A DNA stretch of 64,000 nucleotides from contig NZ_CP081943.1 of NCBI RefSeq assembly GCF_020423045.1, forward strand, positions 2,542,001-2,606,000, given 5' to 3'. Below the pieces are notes generated by a model that made no database searches, had not been told where the DNA came from, and saw only the letters and a list, made by a program, of their open reading frames with translations. A program made the translations under genes and the position numbers. Origin of the DNA: Pseudomonas sp. MM213. Its GTDB lineage: Bacteria; Pseudomonadota; Gammaproteobacteria; Pseudomonadales; Pseudomonadaceae. Of the stretch, positions 43,683-51,915 are shown piece after piece (position 1 is the first letter of the stretch; each line of letters begins with the position of its first letter).

Positions 43683-44886
43683 CGCCTTGATCATCGACGC
43701 CGTGCGGACCCCGATCGGCCGCTACGCCGGTGCCTTGAGCAGCGTACGCGCCGACGACCTCGGTGCAGTGCCGTTGCGCGAACTGCTGCGCCGCCACCCG
43801 CAGGTCAACTGGAATGCCGTGGATGATGTGATCTACGGCTGCGCCAACCAGGCCGGCGAAGACAACCGCAACGTCGCGCGTATGTCGGCGCTGTTGGCCG
43901 GGTTGCCGGTCAGCGTGCCGGGCACCACGCTCAACCGCTTGTGCGGTTCCGGGCTGGATGCCATCGGCACCGCAGCGCGGGCGATTCGTTGCGGCGAAGC
44001 CGGGCTGATGCTGGTCGGCGGCGTCGAATCGATGTCCCGCGCGCCGTTGGTCATGGGCAAGGCCGAACAGGCCTTCTCCCGGGATGCGCAGGTCTACGAC
44101 ACCACCATCGGCTGGCGCTTCGTCAATCCGCTGATGAAAAAAACCTACGGCATCGACTCGATGCCGGAAACCGCCGAGAACGTCGCCGAGCAGTTCAACA
44201 TCTCCCGCGCCGACCAGGACGCCTTTGCCCTGCGCAGCCAGCAGCGTGCCGGCGCGGCCCAGGCCAGTGGGCGTCTGGCCAAGGAAATCGTCGCGGTGGA
44301 AATCCCGCAGCGCAAAGGCCCGGCCAAAGTCGTCGAGCATGACGAACACCCCCGCGGCGACACCACGCTTGAGCAGTTGCAGAAACTCGGCACGCCGTTT
44401 CGCGAAGGCGGCAGCGTCACCGCCGGCAATGCCTCCGGGGTCAATGACGGCGCTTGCGCGCTGTTGCTGGCCAGCCCGGCGGTCGCCAAACGCCACGGCC
44501 TGAAGGCTCGCGGCCGGGTTGTGGCCATGGCCACTGCCGGTGTCGAGCCGCGCATCATGGGCATCGGCCCGGTACCAGCGACGCGCAAAGTGCTGGAACT
44601 GGCCAACCTGAGCCTCGCCGACATGGACGTGATCGAACTCAACGAAGCCTTCGCCGCGCAAGGCCTGGCGGTGTTGCGCGAACTGGGTTTGAGCGACACC
44701 GACCCGCGGGTCAACCCGAATGGCGGCGCCATCGCCCTCGGCCACCCATTGGGCATGAGCGGTGCGCGGCTGGTCACCACCGCCCTGCACGAACTGGAAG
44801 AACGTCAGGGCCGCTACGCCTTGTGCACCATGTGCATCGGCGTCGGCCAGGGCATTGCGCTGATCATTGAGCGCTTGTCCGACTAA
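43675..44886 (+). CDS. paaJ: 3-oxoadipyl-CoA/3-oxo-5,6-dehydrosuberyl-CoA thiolase
   Basis: A 403-residue thiolase. The nucleophile is Cys90 in [24 protein letters not shown] carries the conserved His and [10 protein letters not shown] the second Cys. It cleaves 3-oxoadipyl-CoA to succinyl-CoA and acetyl-CoA, and also the C8 intermediate after ring opening. It starts inside the end of paaI. Confidence 0.95.
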   Translation: MNDALIIDAVRTPIGRYAGALSSVRADDLGAVPLRELLRRHPQVNWNAVDDVIYGCANQAGEDNRNVARMSALLAGLPVSVPGTTLNRLCGSGLDAIGTAARAIRCGEAGLMLVGGVESMSRAPLVMGKAEQAFSRDAQVYDTTIGWRFVNPLMKKTYGIDSMPETAENVAEQFNISRADQDAFALRSQQRAGAAQASGRLAKEIVAVEIPQRKGPAKVVEHDEHPRGDTTLEQLQKLGTPFREGGSVTAGNASGVNDGACALLLASPAVAKRHGLKARGRVVAMATAGVEPRIMGIGPVPATRKVLELANLSLADMDVIELNEAFAAQGLAVLRELGLSDTDPRVNPNGGAIALGHPLGMSGARLVTTALHELEERQGRYALCTMCIGVGQGIALIIERLSD

Positions 44887-44937
44887 AGAATCGCGATTCC
44901 CGGGGAGCCTAGAGGTATCCTTGGGGCATGCACTCAA

Positions 44938-44957
44938 AGCCCGGCTGCGGCCGGGCT
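44938..44957 (+). promoter_or_regulatory. Hairpin between paaJ and paaK without a T-run
   Basis: Perfect eight-base stem AGCCCGGC/GCCGGGCT with a TGCG loop. No U-tract follows, so it is more likely an mRNA-stabilising or partial attenuator hairpin than a full terminator. Confidence 0.6.
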
Positions 44958-44985
44958 GAAACACAAAAATAATTCGAGTGAAGTT

Positions 44986-46311
44986 ATGAACATGCCAATT
45001 GCCAAAGCCGTGCTTGATCCCGTGCTGGACCCGCTGGAAACCGCCAGCATTGACGAACTCCGTCAGCACCAGCTGGAACGCCTGCGCTGGAGCCTCAACC
45101 ACGCCTACAAAAATGTGCCGCTGTACCGTCAGCGCTTCGATGCACTGGGCGTGCACCCGGATGACATCAAATCCCTGGAAGACCTGGCGAAGTTTCCGTT
45201 CACCACCAAATCCGACCTGCGCGACAACTACCCCTACGGCATGTTTGCCGTGCCGATGCAGGACGTGGTGCGCCTGCACGCGTCCAGCGGCACCACCGGC
45301 AAACCGACCGTCGTCGGTTACACGCAGAACGACATCGACACCTGGGCCAACGTGGTCGCGCGCTCGATCCGCGCAGCCGGTGGCCGACGTGGCGACAAAG
45401 TGCACATTTCCTATGGCTACGGCCTGTTCACCGGCGGCCTCGGCGCGCACTACGGCGCCGAACGCCTGGGTTGCACGGTAATTCCGATGTCCGGCGGCCA
45501 GACTGAAAAGCAAGTGCAACTGATCAAGGATTTCCAGCCGGACATCATCATGGTCACGCCGTCGTACATGCTCAACATCGCCGATGAAATCGAGCGCCAG
45601 GGCATCGACCCGCACAAACTGGCCCTGCGCCTGGGAATCTTCGGTGCCGAGCCGTGGACCGGCGAACTGCGCAGCGCCATCGAGAACCGTTTGGGCATCA
45701 CCGCACTGGACATCTACGGCCTCTCGGAAATCATGGGGCCGGGCGTCGCTATGGAATGCGCTGAAACCAAGGACGGCCCGACGATCTGGGAAGACCATTT
45801 CTACCCGGAAATCATCGACCCGGTTACCGGTGAAGTGCTGCCGGACGGGCAGATGGGCGAACTGGTGTTCACGTCCCTGAGCAAGGAAGCCTTGCCGATG
45901 ATCCGCTACCGCACCCGCGACCTGACGCGCCTGCTGCCGGGGACTGCGCGGCCGATGCGGCGGATCGACAAGATTACCGGGCGTAGCGATGACATGTTGA
46001 TCATTCGCGGGGTTAACGTGTTTCCGACGCAGATCGAGGAGCAGGTGCTGAAAATCAAACAGCTTTCAGAGTGTTATGAGATTCATCTGTATCGCAACGG
46101 GAACCTGGACAGCGTGGATGTGCATGTCGAGTTGAAGGCTGAACACCAGCACTTGAGCGATGAGCAGCAGAGGGCTGTTTGTGGCGAGTTGAGCAAGCAC
46201 ATCAAGACGTATATCGGGATCAGTTCGCGGATTGTTTTGCAGCCTCTGCATTCGATCAAGCGCTCTGAGGGCAAGGCTTGTCACGTGATGGACAAACGCC
46301 CGAAAGCATGA
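44986..46311 (+). CDS. paaK: Phenylacetate-CoA ligase
   Basis: A 441-residue AMP-forming ligase, activating phenylacetate to phenylacetyl-CoA, the true inducer and first pathway substrate. The P-loop is LHASSGTTGKPTVVGYT (about residues 99-115); ALDIYGLSEIMGPG and IRYRTRDLTRLL belong to the adenylation core, and SDDMLIIRGVNVFPTQIEEQVL to the hinge. It is the last gene of the first paa operon; a strong terminator follows. Confidence 0.95.
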   Translation: MNMPIAKAVLDPVLDPLETASIDELRQHQLERLRWSLNHAYKNVPLYRQRFDALGVHPDDIKSLEDLAKFPFTTKSDLRDNYPYGMFAVPMQDVVRLHASSGTTGKPTVVGYTQNDIDTWANVVARSIRAAGGRRGDKVHISYGYGLFTGGLGAHYGAERLGCTVIPMSGGQTEKQVQLIKDFQPDIIMVTPSYMLNIADEIERQGIDPHKLALRLGIFGAEPWTGELRSAIENRLGITALDIYGLSEIMGPGVAMECAETKDGPTIWEDHFYPEIIDPVTGEVLPDGQMGELVFTSLSKEALPMIRYRTRDLTRLLPGTARPMRRIDKITGRSDDMLIIRGVNVFPTQIEEQVLKIKQLSECYEIHLYRNGNLDSVDVHVELKAEHQHLSDEQQRAVCGELSKHIKTYIGISSRIVLQPLHSIKRSEGKACHVMDKRPKA

Positions 46312-46325
46312 CTGCTGCACCCTTT

Positions 46326-46352
46326 AAGCCCCGCTTTTGCGGGGCTTTTTTT
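46326..46352 (+). terminator. Rho-independent terminator after paaK
   Basis: Stem AGCCCCGC/GCGGGGCT (46327-46334 with 46339-46346), TTTT loop and a run of seven T. Confidence 0.95.
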
Positions 46353-46370
46353 GGGTGTACGCGCACGAAC

Positions 46371-46484
46371 TCTGTGGGAGCGAGCCTGCTCGCGAAGGCT
46401 TTATAGGCAACCCGATTCTCGCGTATGTACCGCGATCTATTGTAGGAGCCGGCTTGCTGCGGGCGGCGTTCCGACGATGGCGGC
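46371..46484. repeat. Two single REPs
   Basis: Half-elements CTGTGGGAGCGAGCCTGCTC (from 46372) and TGTAGGAGCCGGCTTGCT (from 46441), each without a partner. The second carries the 16-nt module CGGGCGGCGTTCCGAC at 46460-46475. Confidence 0.8.
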
Positions 46485-46529
46485 CTGACAGCCGACCATT
46501 TTCTTTCGGGTGTATATATCCATTCCTGC

Positions 46530-46830
46530 GGTAACGGCCGCTAATGGTTTCGCCCTTACGGCGAGTCACTTGGAAGAGCCCCAAGTAACCAAGCGCTCTT
46601 GCCCCTTTCGTTCGGTGGCTCGCTAATGCTCGCCATGCCCTCGCTCCGGTCCTGCTCCGTGGGCCCGCCGCCATCGGCCATCCCTGGCCTGGGGCGGCTA
46701 ACCCGGCATCCATGCCGGGTTGCCCACTGCGCAGAACCTGCGCTCGGCCTCTCGAGGGGGCGCTCAGATCAAAAGCTGAAGGCGAGCTAACGCTCGGCCT
46801 GATGAGTGGTGAGAAGCAAAAGCGTACGCG
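46530..46830. other. Structured intergenic element, possibly a dispersed repeat
   Basis: About 300 bp with no credible gene but many short hairpins: CGCC/GGCG (46551-46563), ACTTGG/CCAAGT (46568-46586), GGCCA/TGGCC (46676-46689), AACCCGGCA/TGCCGGGTT (46700-46721) and CGAGC/GCTCG (46783-46796). I recall very similar DNA (AACCCGGCATCCATGCCGGG followed by TTGCCCACTGCGCAGAACCT) in other Pseudomonas intergenic regions, but cannot verify it here. Confidence 0.55.
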
Positions 46831-46833
46831 ATT

Positions 46834-46929
46834 CCCTGTAGGAGCCGGCTTGCTGGCGATGGCGGTGGGTCAGTCGACGTTTGTATTGGCTGGACGGACG
46901 CTATCGCCGGCAAGCCAGCTCCTACAGGG
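46834..46929. repeat. REPIN, CCGGCTTGCTGGCGATGG type
   Basis: Arms CCCTGTAGGAGCCGGCTTGC and GCCGGCAAGCCAGCTCCTAC; the right arm belongs to a slightly different variant. Confidence 0.85.
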
Positions 46930-46957
46930 TTCATGCGGGCTCCGAAAAGCCATGATT

Positions 46958-47509
46958 TCAGAGCCTCGCCTTCATGGAATCGCGAGAGAGCGCCCGGTCA
47001 ACGGAGCGCCTGGCAGTGACGCGTCTGTCCAGCCTATCGATGTGAGCACCCAGCGCCGGGATCAGTCGCGCTTTGCGCATGTCGTCGAGCTTGGCCACCC
47101 CCAGCCAATAGATGAATGGCAGTACAAAGCCTCCTCCAAAATGACCAAACCACTTGGCGATAAACGATGACGGGACGATCAGCGCCACCAAAACCAGCCA
47201 GGACCAGGACAGCGGCTTGGCCATCTCCTTATAGATAACATCACTCGAACCCAAGGCATAACTGAGCGAAAGATGGTGATTGCGCAGCACTACCGGACAC
47301 ACATATTCCTTGTGTGAACTGCTTGCGTAGATCACGGAAACCTCATGACCTTTACGCAACTGGAAATCTTCAAAACCATATTCCAGACGGCGCTCTTCGC
47401 CCTCCTTCGTTCTGATCCAGATCACCCCACGGCTCGGCGTATTGCTGATCACCACCCCATGCTCGATGTGGAAATGAATCCTGACCTTACCGAAGGTGAA
47501 ATCCTGCAT
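46958..47509 (-). CDS. Hypothetical membrane protein inside the paa island
   Basis: A 183-residue protein I do not recognise. Residues 1-85 look like a beta-rich soluble domain (FGKVRIHFHIEHGVVISNTPSRGVIWIR). About residues 100-140 give two close membrane helices (WSWLVLVALIVPSSFIA and FGGGFVLPFIYWLGVA), and the tail is basic. AAGGAG is directly upstream of the ATG at 47509. It is on the opposite strand between paaK and paaA, so it separates the two paa operons. The in-frame ORF begins eight codons earlier. Function unknown. Confidence 0.65.
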   Translation of the reverse strand: MQDFTFGKVRIHFHIEHGVVISNTPSRGVIWIRTKEGEERRLEYGFEDFQLRKGHEVSVIYASSSHKEYVCPVVLRNHHLSLSYALGSSDVIYKEMAKPLSWSWLVLVALIVPSSFIAKWFGHFGGGFVLPFIYWLGVAKLDDMRKARLIPALGAHIDRLDRRVTARRSVDRALSRDSMKARL

Positions 47510-47620
47510 GCCCACTCCTTGAAATTCCGTCACCGATGACGAGTCGCCCAGTCGGTAAGCGGCGGATGCTACTAAGGCGCCATCAGGCTGTCCAGAAACC
47601 GGACTTGCCCCGTACGTCGA

Positions 47621-47682
47621 AAGCGATACAAAAAAACATACGACACGATATTTTGTGTTTGATATTAAATTCTGTATCGCTT
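47621..47682. promoter_or_regulatory. Candidate PaaX operator pair before paaA
   Basis: AAGCGATACA (47621-47630) and its exact reverse complement TGTATCGCTT (47673-47682) are 52 bp apart centre to centre, close to five helical turns. The core GTATCGC matches the sites before paaF. Confidence 0.58.
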
Positions 47683-47729
47683 ATAAAGTTCTCCATGCCC
47701 TCGATCAGATTCAAGGCGGGAGACCCCCA

Positions 47730-48719
47730 ATGTACGCACAGCTCGTAGAAACCGGCGTTAAGCGCATCAAGGACCTGTCGGAAATGTCCGAACAGGAACG
47801 CGCCTTCCAGGAAAAAATCGATTCAGAAATCAAGATCGAAGCGAAAAACTGGATGCCTGATGCCTATCGCCAGACCCTGATCCGGCAGATCTCGCAGCAC
47901 GCCCACTCGGAAATCGTCGGCATGCTGCCCGAAGGCAACTGGGTCACCCGCGCGCCATCGCTCAAACGCAAACTGCAATTGATGGCCAAGATTCAGGACG
48001 AAGCCGGCCACGGCCTGTACCTGTACAGCGCCATGGAAACCCTCGGCGCCGACCGCGACGAAGAAATCGCCAAGCTGCACAGCGGCAAGGCCAAGTACTC
48101 GAGCATCTTCAACTACCCAACCCTGAACTGGGCCGACATGGGCGCAGTGGGCTGGCTGGTGGACGGCGCCGCGATCGTCAATCAGGTGGTGTTGCAACGC
48201 ACCTCATACGGCCCCTACTCCCGGGCCATGGTGCGCATCTGCAAGGAAGAAAGTTTCCACCAGCGCCAAGGCTACGAAATCCTTCTGACCATGATGCGCC
48301 ACGGCAATCAGGCGCAAAAAGACATGGTCCAGGACGCGATCAACCGCCTGTGGTGGCCGTCGCTGATGATGTTCGGCCCGAGCGACGAACACTCGCCGAA
48401 CAGCGCCCAGTCCATGGCCTGGAAAATCAAACGCCAGAGCAACGACGAACTGCGCCAGCGCTTCATCGACCAGACCATCCCGCAACTCGAATTGCTCGGT
48501 TGCACCTGCCCCGATCCGGACCTGAAGTGGAACGCCGAACGCGGCCATTACGACTTCGGTGAAATCCAGTGGAGCGAGTTCTACGAAGTGCTCAAGGGCA
48601 ACGGCCCGTGCAACCAGGAACGCGTCGCCACTCGCCGCAAAGCCATTGAAGACGGCGCCTGGGTCCGCGAAGCCGCAGTTGCCCACGCCCGCAAAAAACA
48701 AAACAAGAACGCCGCCTGA
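47730..48719 (+). CDS. paaA: Phenylacetyl-CoA epoxidase, catalytic subunit
   Basis: A 329-residue diiron oxygenase subunit. The iron ligands are in [27 protein letters not shown] and [12 protein letters not shown] (the E/EAxxH pattern of ferritin-like diiron proteins). With PaaB, PaaC and PaaE it makes 1,2-epoxyphenylacetyl-CoA using O2 and NADPH. The start MYAQLVETG at 47730 has GGCGGGAGA upstream; the in-frame ORF begins 25 codons earlier. First gene of paaABCDE. Confidence 0.95.
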   Translation: MYAQLVETGVKRIKDLSEMSEQERAFQEKIDSEIKIEAKNWMPDAYRQTLIRQISQHAHSEIVGMLPEGNWVTRAPSLKRKLQLMAKIQDEAGHGLYLYSAMETLGADRDEEIAKLHSGKAKYSSIFNYPTLNWADMGAVGWLVDGAAIVNQVVLQRTSYGPYSRAMVRICKEESFHQRQGYEILLTMMRHGNQAQKDMVQDAINRLWWPSLMMFGPSDEHSPNSAQSMAWKIKRQSNDELRQRFIDQTIPQLELLGCTCPDPDLKWNAERGHYDFGEIQWSEFYEVLKGNGPCNQERVATRRKAIEDGAWVREAAVAHARKKQNKNAA

Positions 48720-48747
48720 TTCGGCCACCTGATCTGGAGACACCGCC

Positions 48748-49029
48748 ATGTCCGAATGGACCCTTTTCGAAGTCTTCGTGCGCAGCAAGCACGGCCTCAA
48801 CCACAAGCACGTCGGCAGCGTGCATGCCGCCGACACCACCATGGCCATCGAGAACGCGCGTGAGTTGTACACCCGTCGCAGCGAAGGCGTGAGCCTGTGG
48901 GTCGTGCCGTCGGCACTGATCACCGCCTCGTCGCCGGATGAAAAAGATCCGCTGTTCGACCCGTCGGACGACAAGGTTTATCGCCATGCCAGCTTCTACG
49001 AGCTGCCGGCCGAAGTCGGGCACATGTGA
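48748..49029 (+). CDS. paaB: Phenylacetyl-CoA epoxidase subunit PaaB
   Basis: A 93-residue small subunit that links PaaA-PaaC heterodimers in the epoxidase. The sequence EWTLFEVFVRSKHGLNHKHVGSVHAAD is typical of the family. It ends nine bases before the paaC start. No catalytic residues are expected. Confidence 0.95.
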   Translation: MSEWTLFEVFVRSKHGLNHKHVGSVHAADTTMAIENARELYTRRSEGVSLWVVPSALITASSPDEKDPLFDPSDDKVYRHASFYELPAEVGHM

Positions 49030-49037
49030 GGTCGACC

Positions 49038-49799
49038 ATGAATAACAACACCGATCTGATCGAATACCTGCTGCGCCTCGGCGACAGCGCCCTGATCCAG
49101 GGCCAGCGCCTGTGCCAATGGTGCGGCAAGGCGCCGGCGCTGGAAGAAGAACTGGCGCTGATGAATGTCGGCCTCGACCTCGTCGGCCAGGCGCGCAACT
49201 GGCTGGAATACGCCGCTGAACTGCTGGGCGACGATCGCGATGCCGATCACCTGGCGTTCCGTCGCGATGAGCGCGCCTATCGCAACCTGCTGCTGGTGGA
49301 ACAACCCAACGGCGATTACGCGGTGACCATCCTCAAGCAGTTCCTGTATGACGCCTGGCACCTGGAAGTGCTTAAAGGTTTGAGCCAGTCCAGCGATGAG
49401 CGCATCGCCGGGATCGCTGCCAAAGCCGTAAAGGAAGTCACCTATCACCTGCGCCGCTCCGGCGAGTGGGTCGAGCGTCTGGGCGACGGCACCGAGGAAA
49501 GCCACAAGCGCATGCTCGCAGCGATCCCTGAGGTCTGGCGCTTTACCGTGGAACTGATCGCTGCCGATGACAGCGAACAGCGTCTGTGCGAAGCCGGCAT
49601 CACCCCGGACATCGCCACCGTCGCCGCCGCGTGGCAAGCCAGGGTCAACGAGATTTTCGCCAGCGCCACCCTGCCGGTGCCTGCCGCGCCGAGCTATTTC
49701 TACCTGAATGCGCGCAAGGGCCTGCACACCGAACACCTCGGCATCCTGTTGGCGGAGATGCAATTCCTGCCACGAGCGTACCCCGATGCAACCTGGTGA
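49038..49799 (+). CDS. paaC: Phenylacetyl-CoA epoxidase structural subunit PaaC
   Basis: A 253-residue ferritin-like subunit that structurally resembles PaaA but does not hold the active diiron centre. Segments such as LARNWLEYAA-like QARNWLEYAAEL and AWHLEVLKGLSQ show the fold. It starts at ATG 49038, with TGAGGTC upstream. It overlaps paaD by 14 bases. Confidence 0.94.
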   Translation: MNNNTDLIEYLLRLGDSALIQGQRLCQWCGKAPALEEELALMNVGLDLVGQARNWLEYAAELLGDDRDADHLAFRRDERAYRNLLLVEQPNGDYAVTILKQFLYDAWHLEVLKGLSQSSDERIAGIAAKAVKEVTYHLRRSGEWVERLGDGTEESHKRMLAAIPEVWRFTVELIAADDSEQRLCEAGITPDIATVAAAWQARVNEIFASATLPVPAAPSYFYLNARKGLHTEHLGILLAEMQFLPRAYPDATW

Positions 49800-50319
49800 G
49801 CTGATCGCCAGCGACCTCGGCGCCCGGCCGGCCCAACCGACGGACCTGGCCGCCGCGTGGGCGACCCTGGCGCAGGTCATGGACCCGGAAGTGCCGGTGG
49901 TCAGCGTGGTCGACCTCGGCATCGTGCGCGATCTCGACTGGCAAGCCGGCCACTTGCACGTGGTGGTCACGCCGACCTACTCCGGCTGCCCCGCCACCGA
50001 GGTGATTGAAAGCGACATCCGCGATGCGCTGGAGCTTGCCGGCTTCAGGGCACCGCAACTGGAACGCAAATTGACCCCGGCGTGGACCACCGACTGGATC
50101 ACCGACATCGGCCGCGAACGCCTGCGCGCTTATGGCATCGCACCGCCCGACGGCAGCACCAGCAAACGCAGCCTGCTCGGCGAAAGCCCGGTGATCGTCT
50201 GCCCGCAATGCGGCAGCGCGCACACCGAAGTGCTCAGCGAGTTCGGTTCCACCGCGTGCAAGGCGTTGTACCGCTGCGTCGATTGCCGCGAGCCGTTCGA
50301 CTATTTCAAGTGCATCTGA
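49786..50319 (+). CDS. paaD: Phenylacetate degradation protein PaaD (Fe-S assembly factor)
   Basis: A 177-residue protein. Residues 10-110 form a MIP18/DUF59-type domain (LAQVMDPEVPVVSVVDLGIVRDL and TPTYSGCPATEVI with a conserved Cys). The C-terminal part has a zinc-like motif CPQCGS...CVDC. It is thought to help assemble the iron-sulfur or diiron centre of the epoxidase. ATG at 49786 lies within paaC. Confidence 0.92.
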   Translation: MQPGELIASDLGARPAQPTDLAAAWATLAQVMDPEVPVVSVVDLGIVRDLDWQAGHLHVVVTPTYSGCPATEVIESDIRDALELAGFRAPQLERKLTPAWTTDWITDIGRERLRAYGIAPPDGSTSKRSLLGESPVIVCPQCGSAHTEVLSEFGSTACKALYRCVDCREPFDYFKCI

Positions 50320-50352
50320 GCGGCGATCGGCCGTCCCAGCTGGAGAACAATA

Positions 50353-51429
50353 ATGAGCAAATTTCACAGCCTGACCATCAAGGACGTGCGTGCCGAAACC
50401 CGTGACGCGGTGTCCATCGCCTTCGATATTCCGCAGCACCTGCAAGACAGTTTTCACTTCACCCAGGGCCAGCACCTGGTGATGCGCACGCAAATGGATG
50501 GCGAAGAAGTGCGTCGTTCGTATTCGATCTGCACCGGCGTCAATGACGGCGAACTGCGCGTCGCGATCAAGCGTGTGGCCGGCGGGCGTTTCTCCGCATT
50601 CGCCAATGAGCAGCTCAAGGCCGGGCATAGCCTGGAAGTGATGCCGCCGGCCGGGCACTTCTGCGTCGAGCTCGACCCACAACGCCACGGTCATTACCTG
50701 GCCGTGGCGGCGGGCAGCGGCATCACGCCGATCCTGTCGATCATCAAGACCACCCTGCAAACCGAACCGCATAGCCGCGTCACGCTGCTGTATGGCAACC
50801 GCTCAAGTTCCGGCGCGCTGTTCCGTGAACAGCTCGAAGATTTGAAAAACCGCTACTTGCAGCGTCTGAACCTGATCTTCGTGTTCAGCCGCGAGCAGCA
50901 GGATGTCGACCTGTACAACGGCCGGATCAACGCCGAGAAATGCGAGCAACTGTTCTCCCGCTGGCTCGATGTCAAAGCCCTCGATGCGGCATTCATCTGT
51001 GGCCCGCAGGAGATGACCGAAACCGTGCGCGACAGCCTCAAGGCCAAGGGCATGGCACCGGAGCGCATCCATTTCGAACTGTTCGCCGCCGCTGGCAGCC
51101 AGCAAAAACGCGAGGCTCGCGAGGCTGCACGGCAAGTTGATGCGGCGGTCAGCCAGATCACCGTTATCAGCGACGGCCGCGCGCTGGCCTTCGACCTGCC
51201 GCGCAACAGCCAGAGCATCCTCGATGCCGGCAACGCCCAGGGCGCCGAACTGCCTTACTCGTGCAAGGCCGGCGTGTGCTCGACATGCAAATGCAAGGTC
51301 ATCGAAGGCGAAGTGGAAATGGACAGCAACCACGCCCTGGAAGACTACGAAGTGGCTGCCGGTTACGTGCTGTCGTGCCAGGCGTATCCGGTCAGCGACA
51401 AAGTCATCCTGGATTTCGACCAACTCTGA
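50353..51429 (+). CDS. paaE: Phenylacetyl-CoA epoxidase reductase subunit PaaE
   Basis: A 358-residue NADPH-ferredoxin reductase. The FAD site has RRSYSICTG; the NAD(P) part has AAGSGITPILSIIKTTL; the C-terminal 2Fe-2S domain has CKAGVCSTCKCKV and a fourth Cys in YVLSCQAYP. It feeds electrons to PaaA. Good RBS (GGAGAAC). Last gene of paaABCDE; a REPIN follows. Confidence 0.95.
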   Translation: MSKFHSLTIKDVRAETRDAVSIAFDIPQHLQDSFHFTQGQHLVMRTQMDGEEVRRSYSICTGVNDGELRVAIKRVAGGRFSAFANEQLKAGHSLEVMPPAGHFCVELDPQRHGHYLAVAAGSGITPILSIIKTTLQTEPHSRVTLLYGNRSSSGALFREQLEDLKNRYLQRLNLIFVFSREQQDVDLYNGRINAEKCEQLFSRWLDVKALDAAFICGPQEMTETVRDSLKAKGMAPERIHFELFAAAGSQQKREAREAARQVDAAVSQITVISDGRALAFDLPRNSQSILDAGNAQGAELPYSCKAGVCSTCKCKVIEGEVEMDSNHALEDYEVAAGYVLSCQAYPVSDKVILDFDQL

Positions 51430-51448
51430 TTATCCGGCAAACACGGAA

Positions 51449-51543
51449 CCTGTAGGAGCGAGGCTTGCCCGCGAAGACTGACCATCAGACGACATCAATG
51501 TTGAATCTGCCGGCCTCTTCGCGGGCAAGCCTCGCTCCTACAG
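51449..51543. repeat. REPIN, CGAGGCTTGCCCGCG type
   Basis: Arms CCTGTAGGAGCGAGGCTTGC and GCAAGCCTCGCTCCTACAG. Between paaE and the transport genes. Confidence 0.9.
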
Positions 51544-51606
51544 AGACCGGGGCGCCCCCGAGAACCTGCTTCACCCCACAACAAAAACAACAACAGAGAG
51601 CGTGCC

Positions 51607-51915
51607 ATGACACCCACAGACGTAGAACTCATCCGCCAGCACCCCGATTTCATCCAGCTGGTTCGTCGCAAACAAAACCTGTACTGGTCGCTGTCGCTGA
51701 TCATGCTGGTGATCTATTTCGGCTTCGTGTTGCTGGTGGCGTTCTCCCCCGCCACCCTCGGCCAATCCTTGAGCGGCGGTGTGACCTCGGTGGGCATGCT
51801 GGTCGGTGTGGTGATCGTGGTATTGGCCTTCGCGCTGACCGGTTTCTACGTCTATCGCGCCAACAACGTGATTGATCCGCTCAACGAAAAACTGAAACAG
51901 GAGTGCGCCCGATGA
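51607..51915 (+). CDS. DUF485 membrane protein (YjcH-like)
   Basis: A 102-residue protein with two membrane helices ([16 protein letters not shown] and [21 protein letters not shown]), the DUF485 pattern. It starts after GAGAGC. It overlaps the symporter gene by four bases (ATGA), as yjcH does with actP. Members accompany SSS-type carboxylate transporters; the exact role is unclear. Confidence 0.9.
   Translation: MTPTDVELIRQHPDFIQLVRRKQNLYWSLSLIMLVIYFGFVLLVAFSPATLGQSLSGGVTSVGMLVGVVIVVLAFALTGFYVYRANNVIDPLNEKLKQECAR

Noticed and set aside
43285..45798. An 837-codon antisense frame over paaI-paaJ-paaK
   Set aside because: It spans three real, overlapping genes on the other strand.
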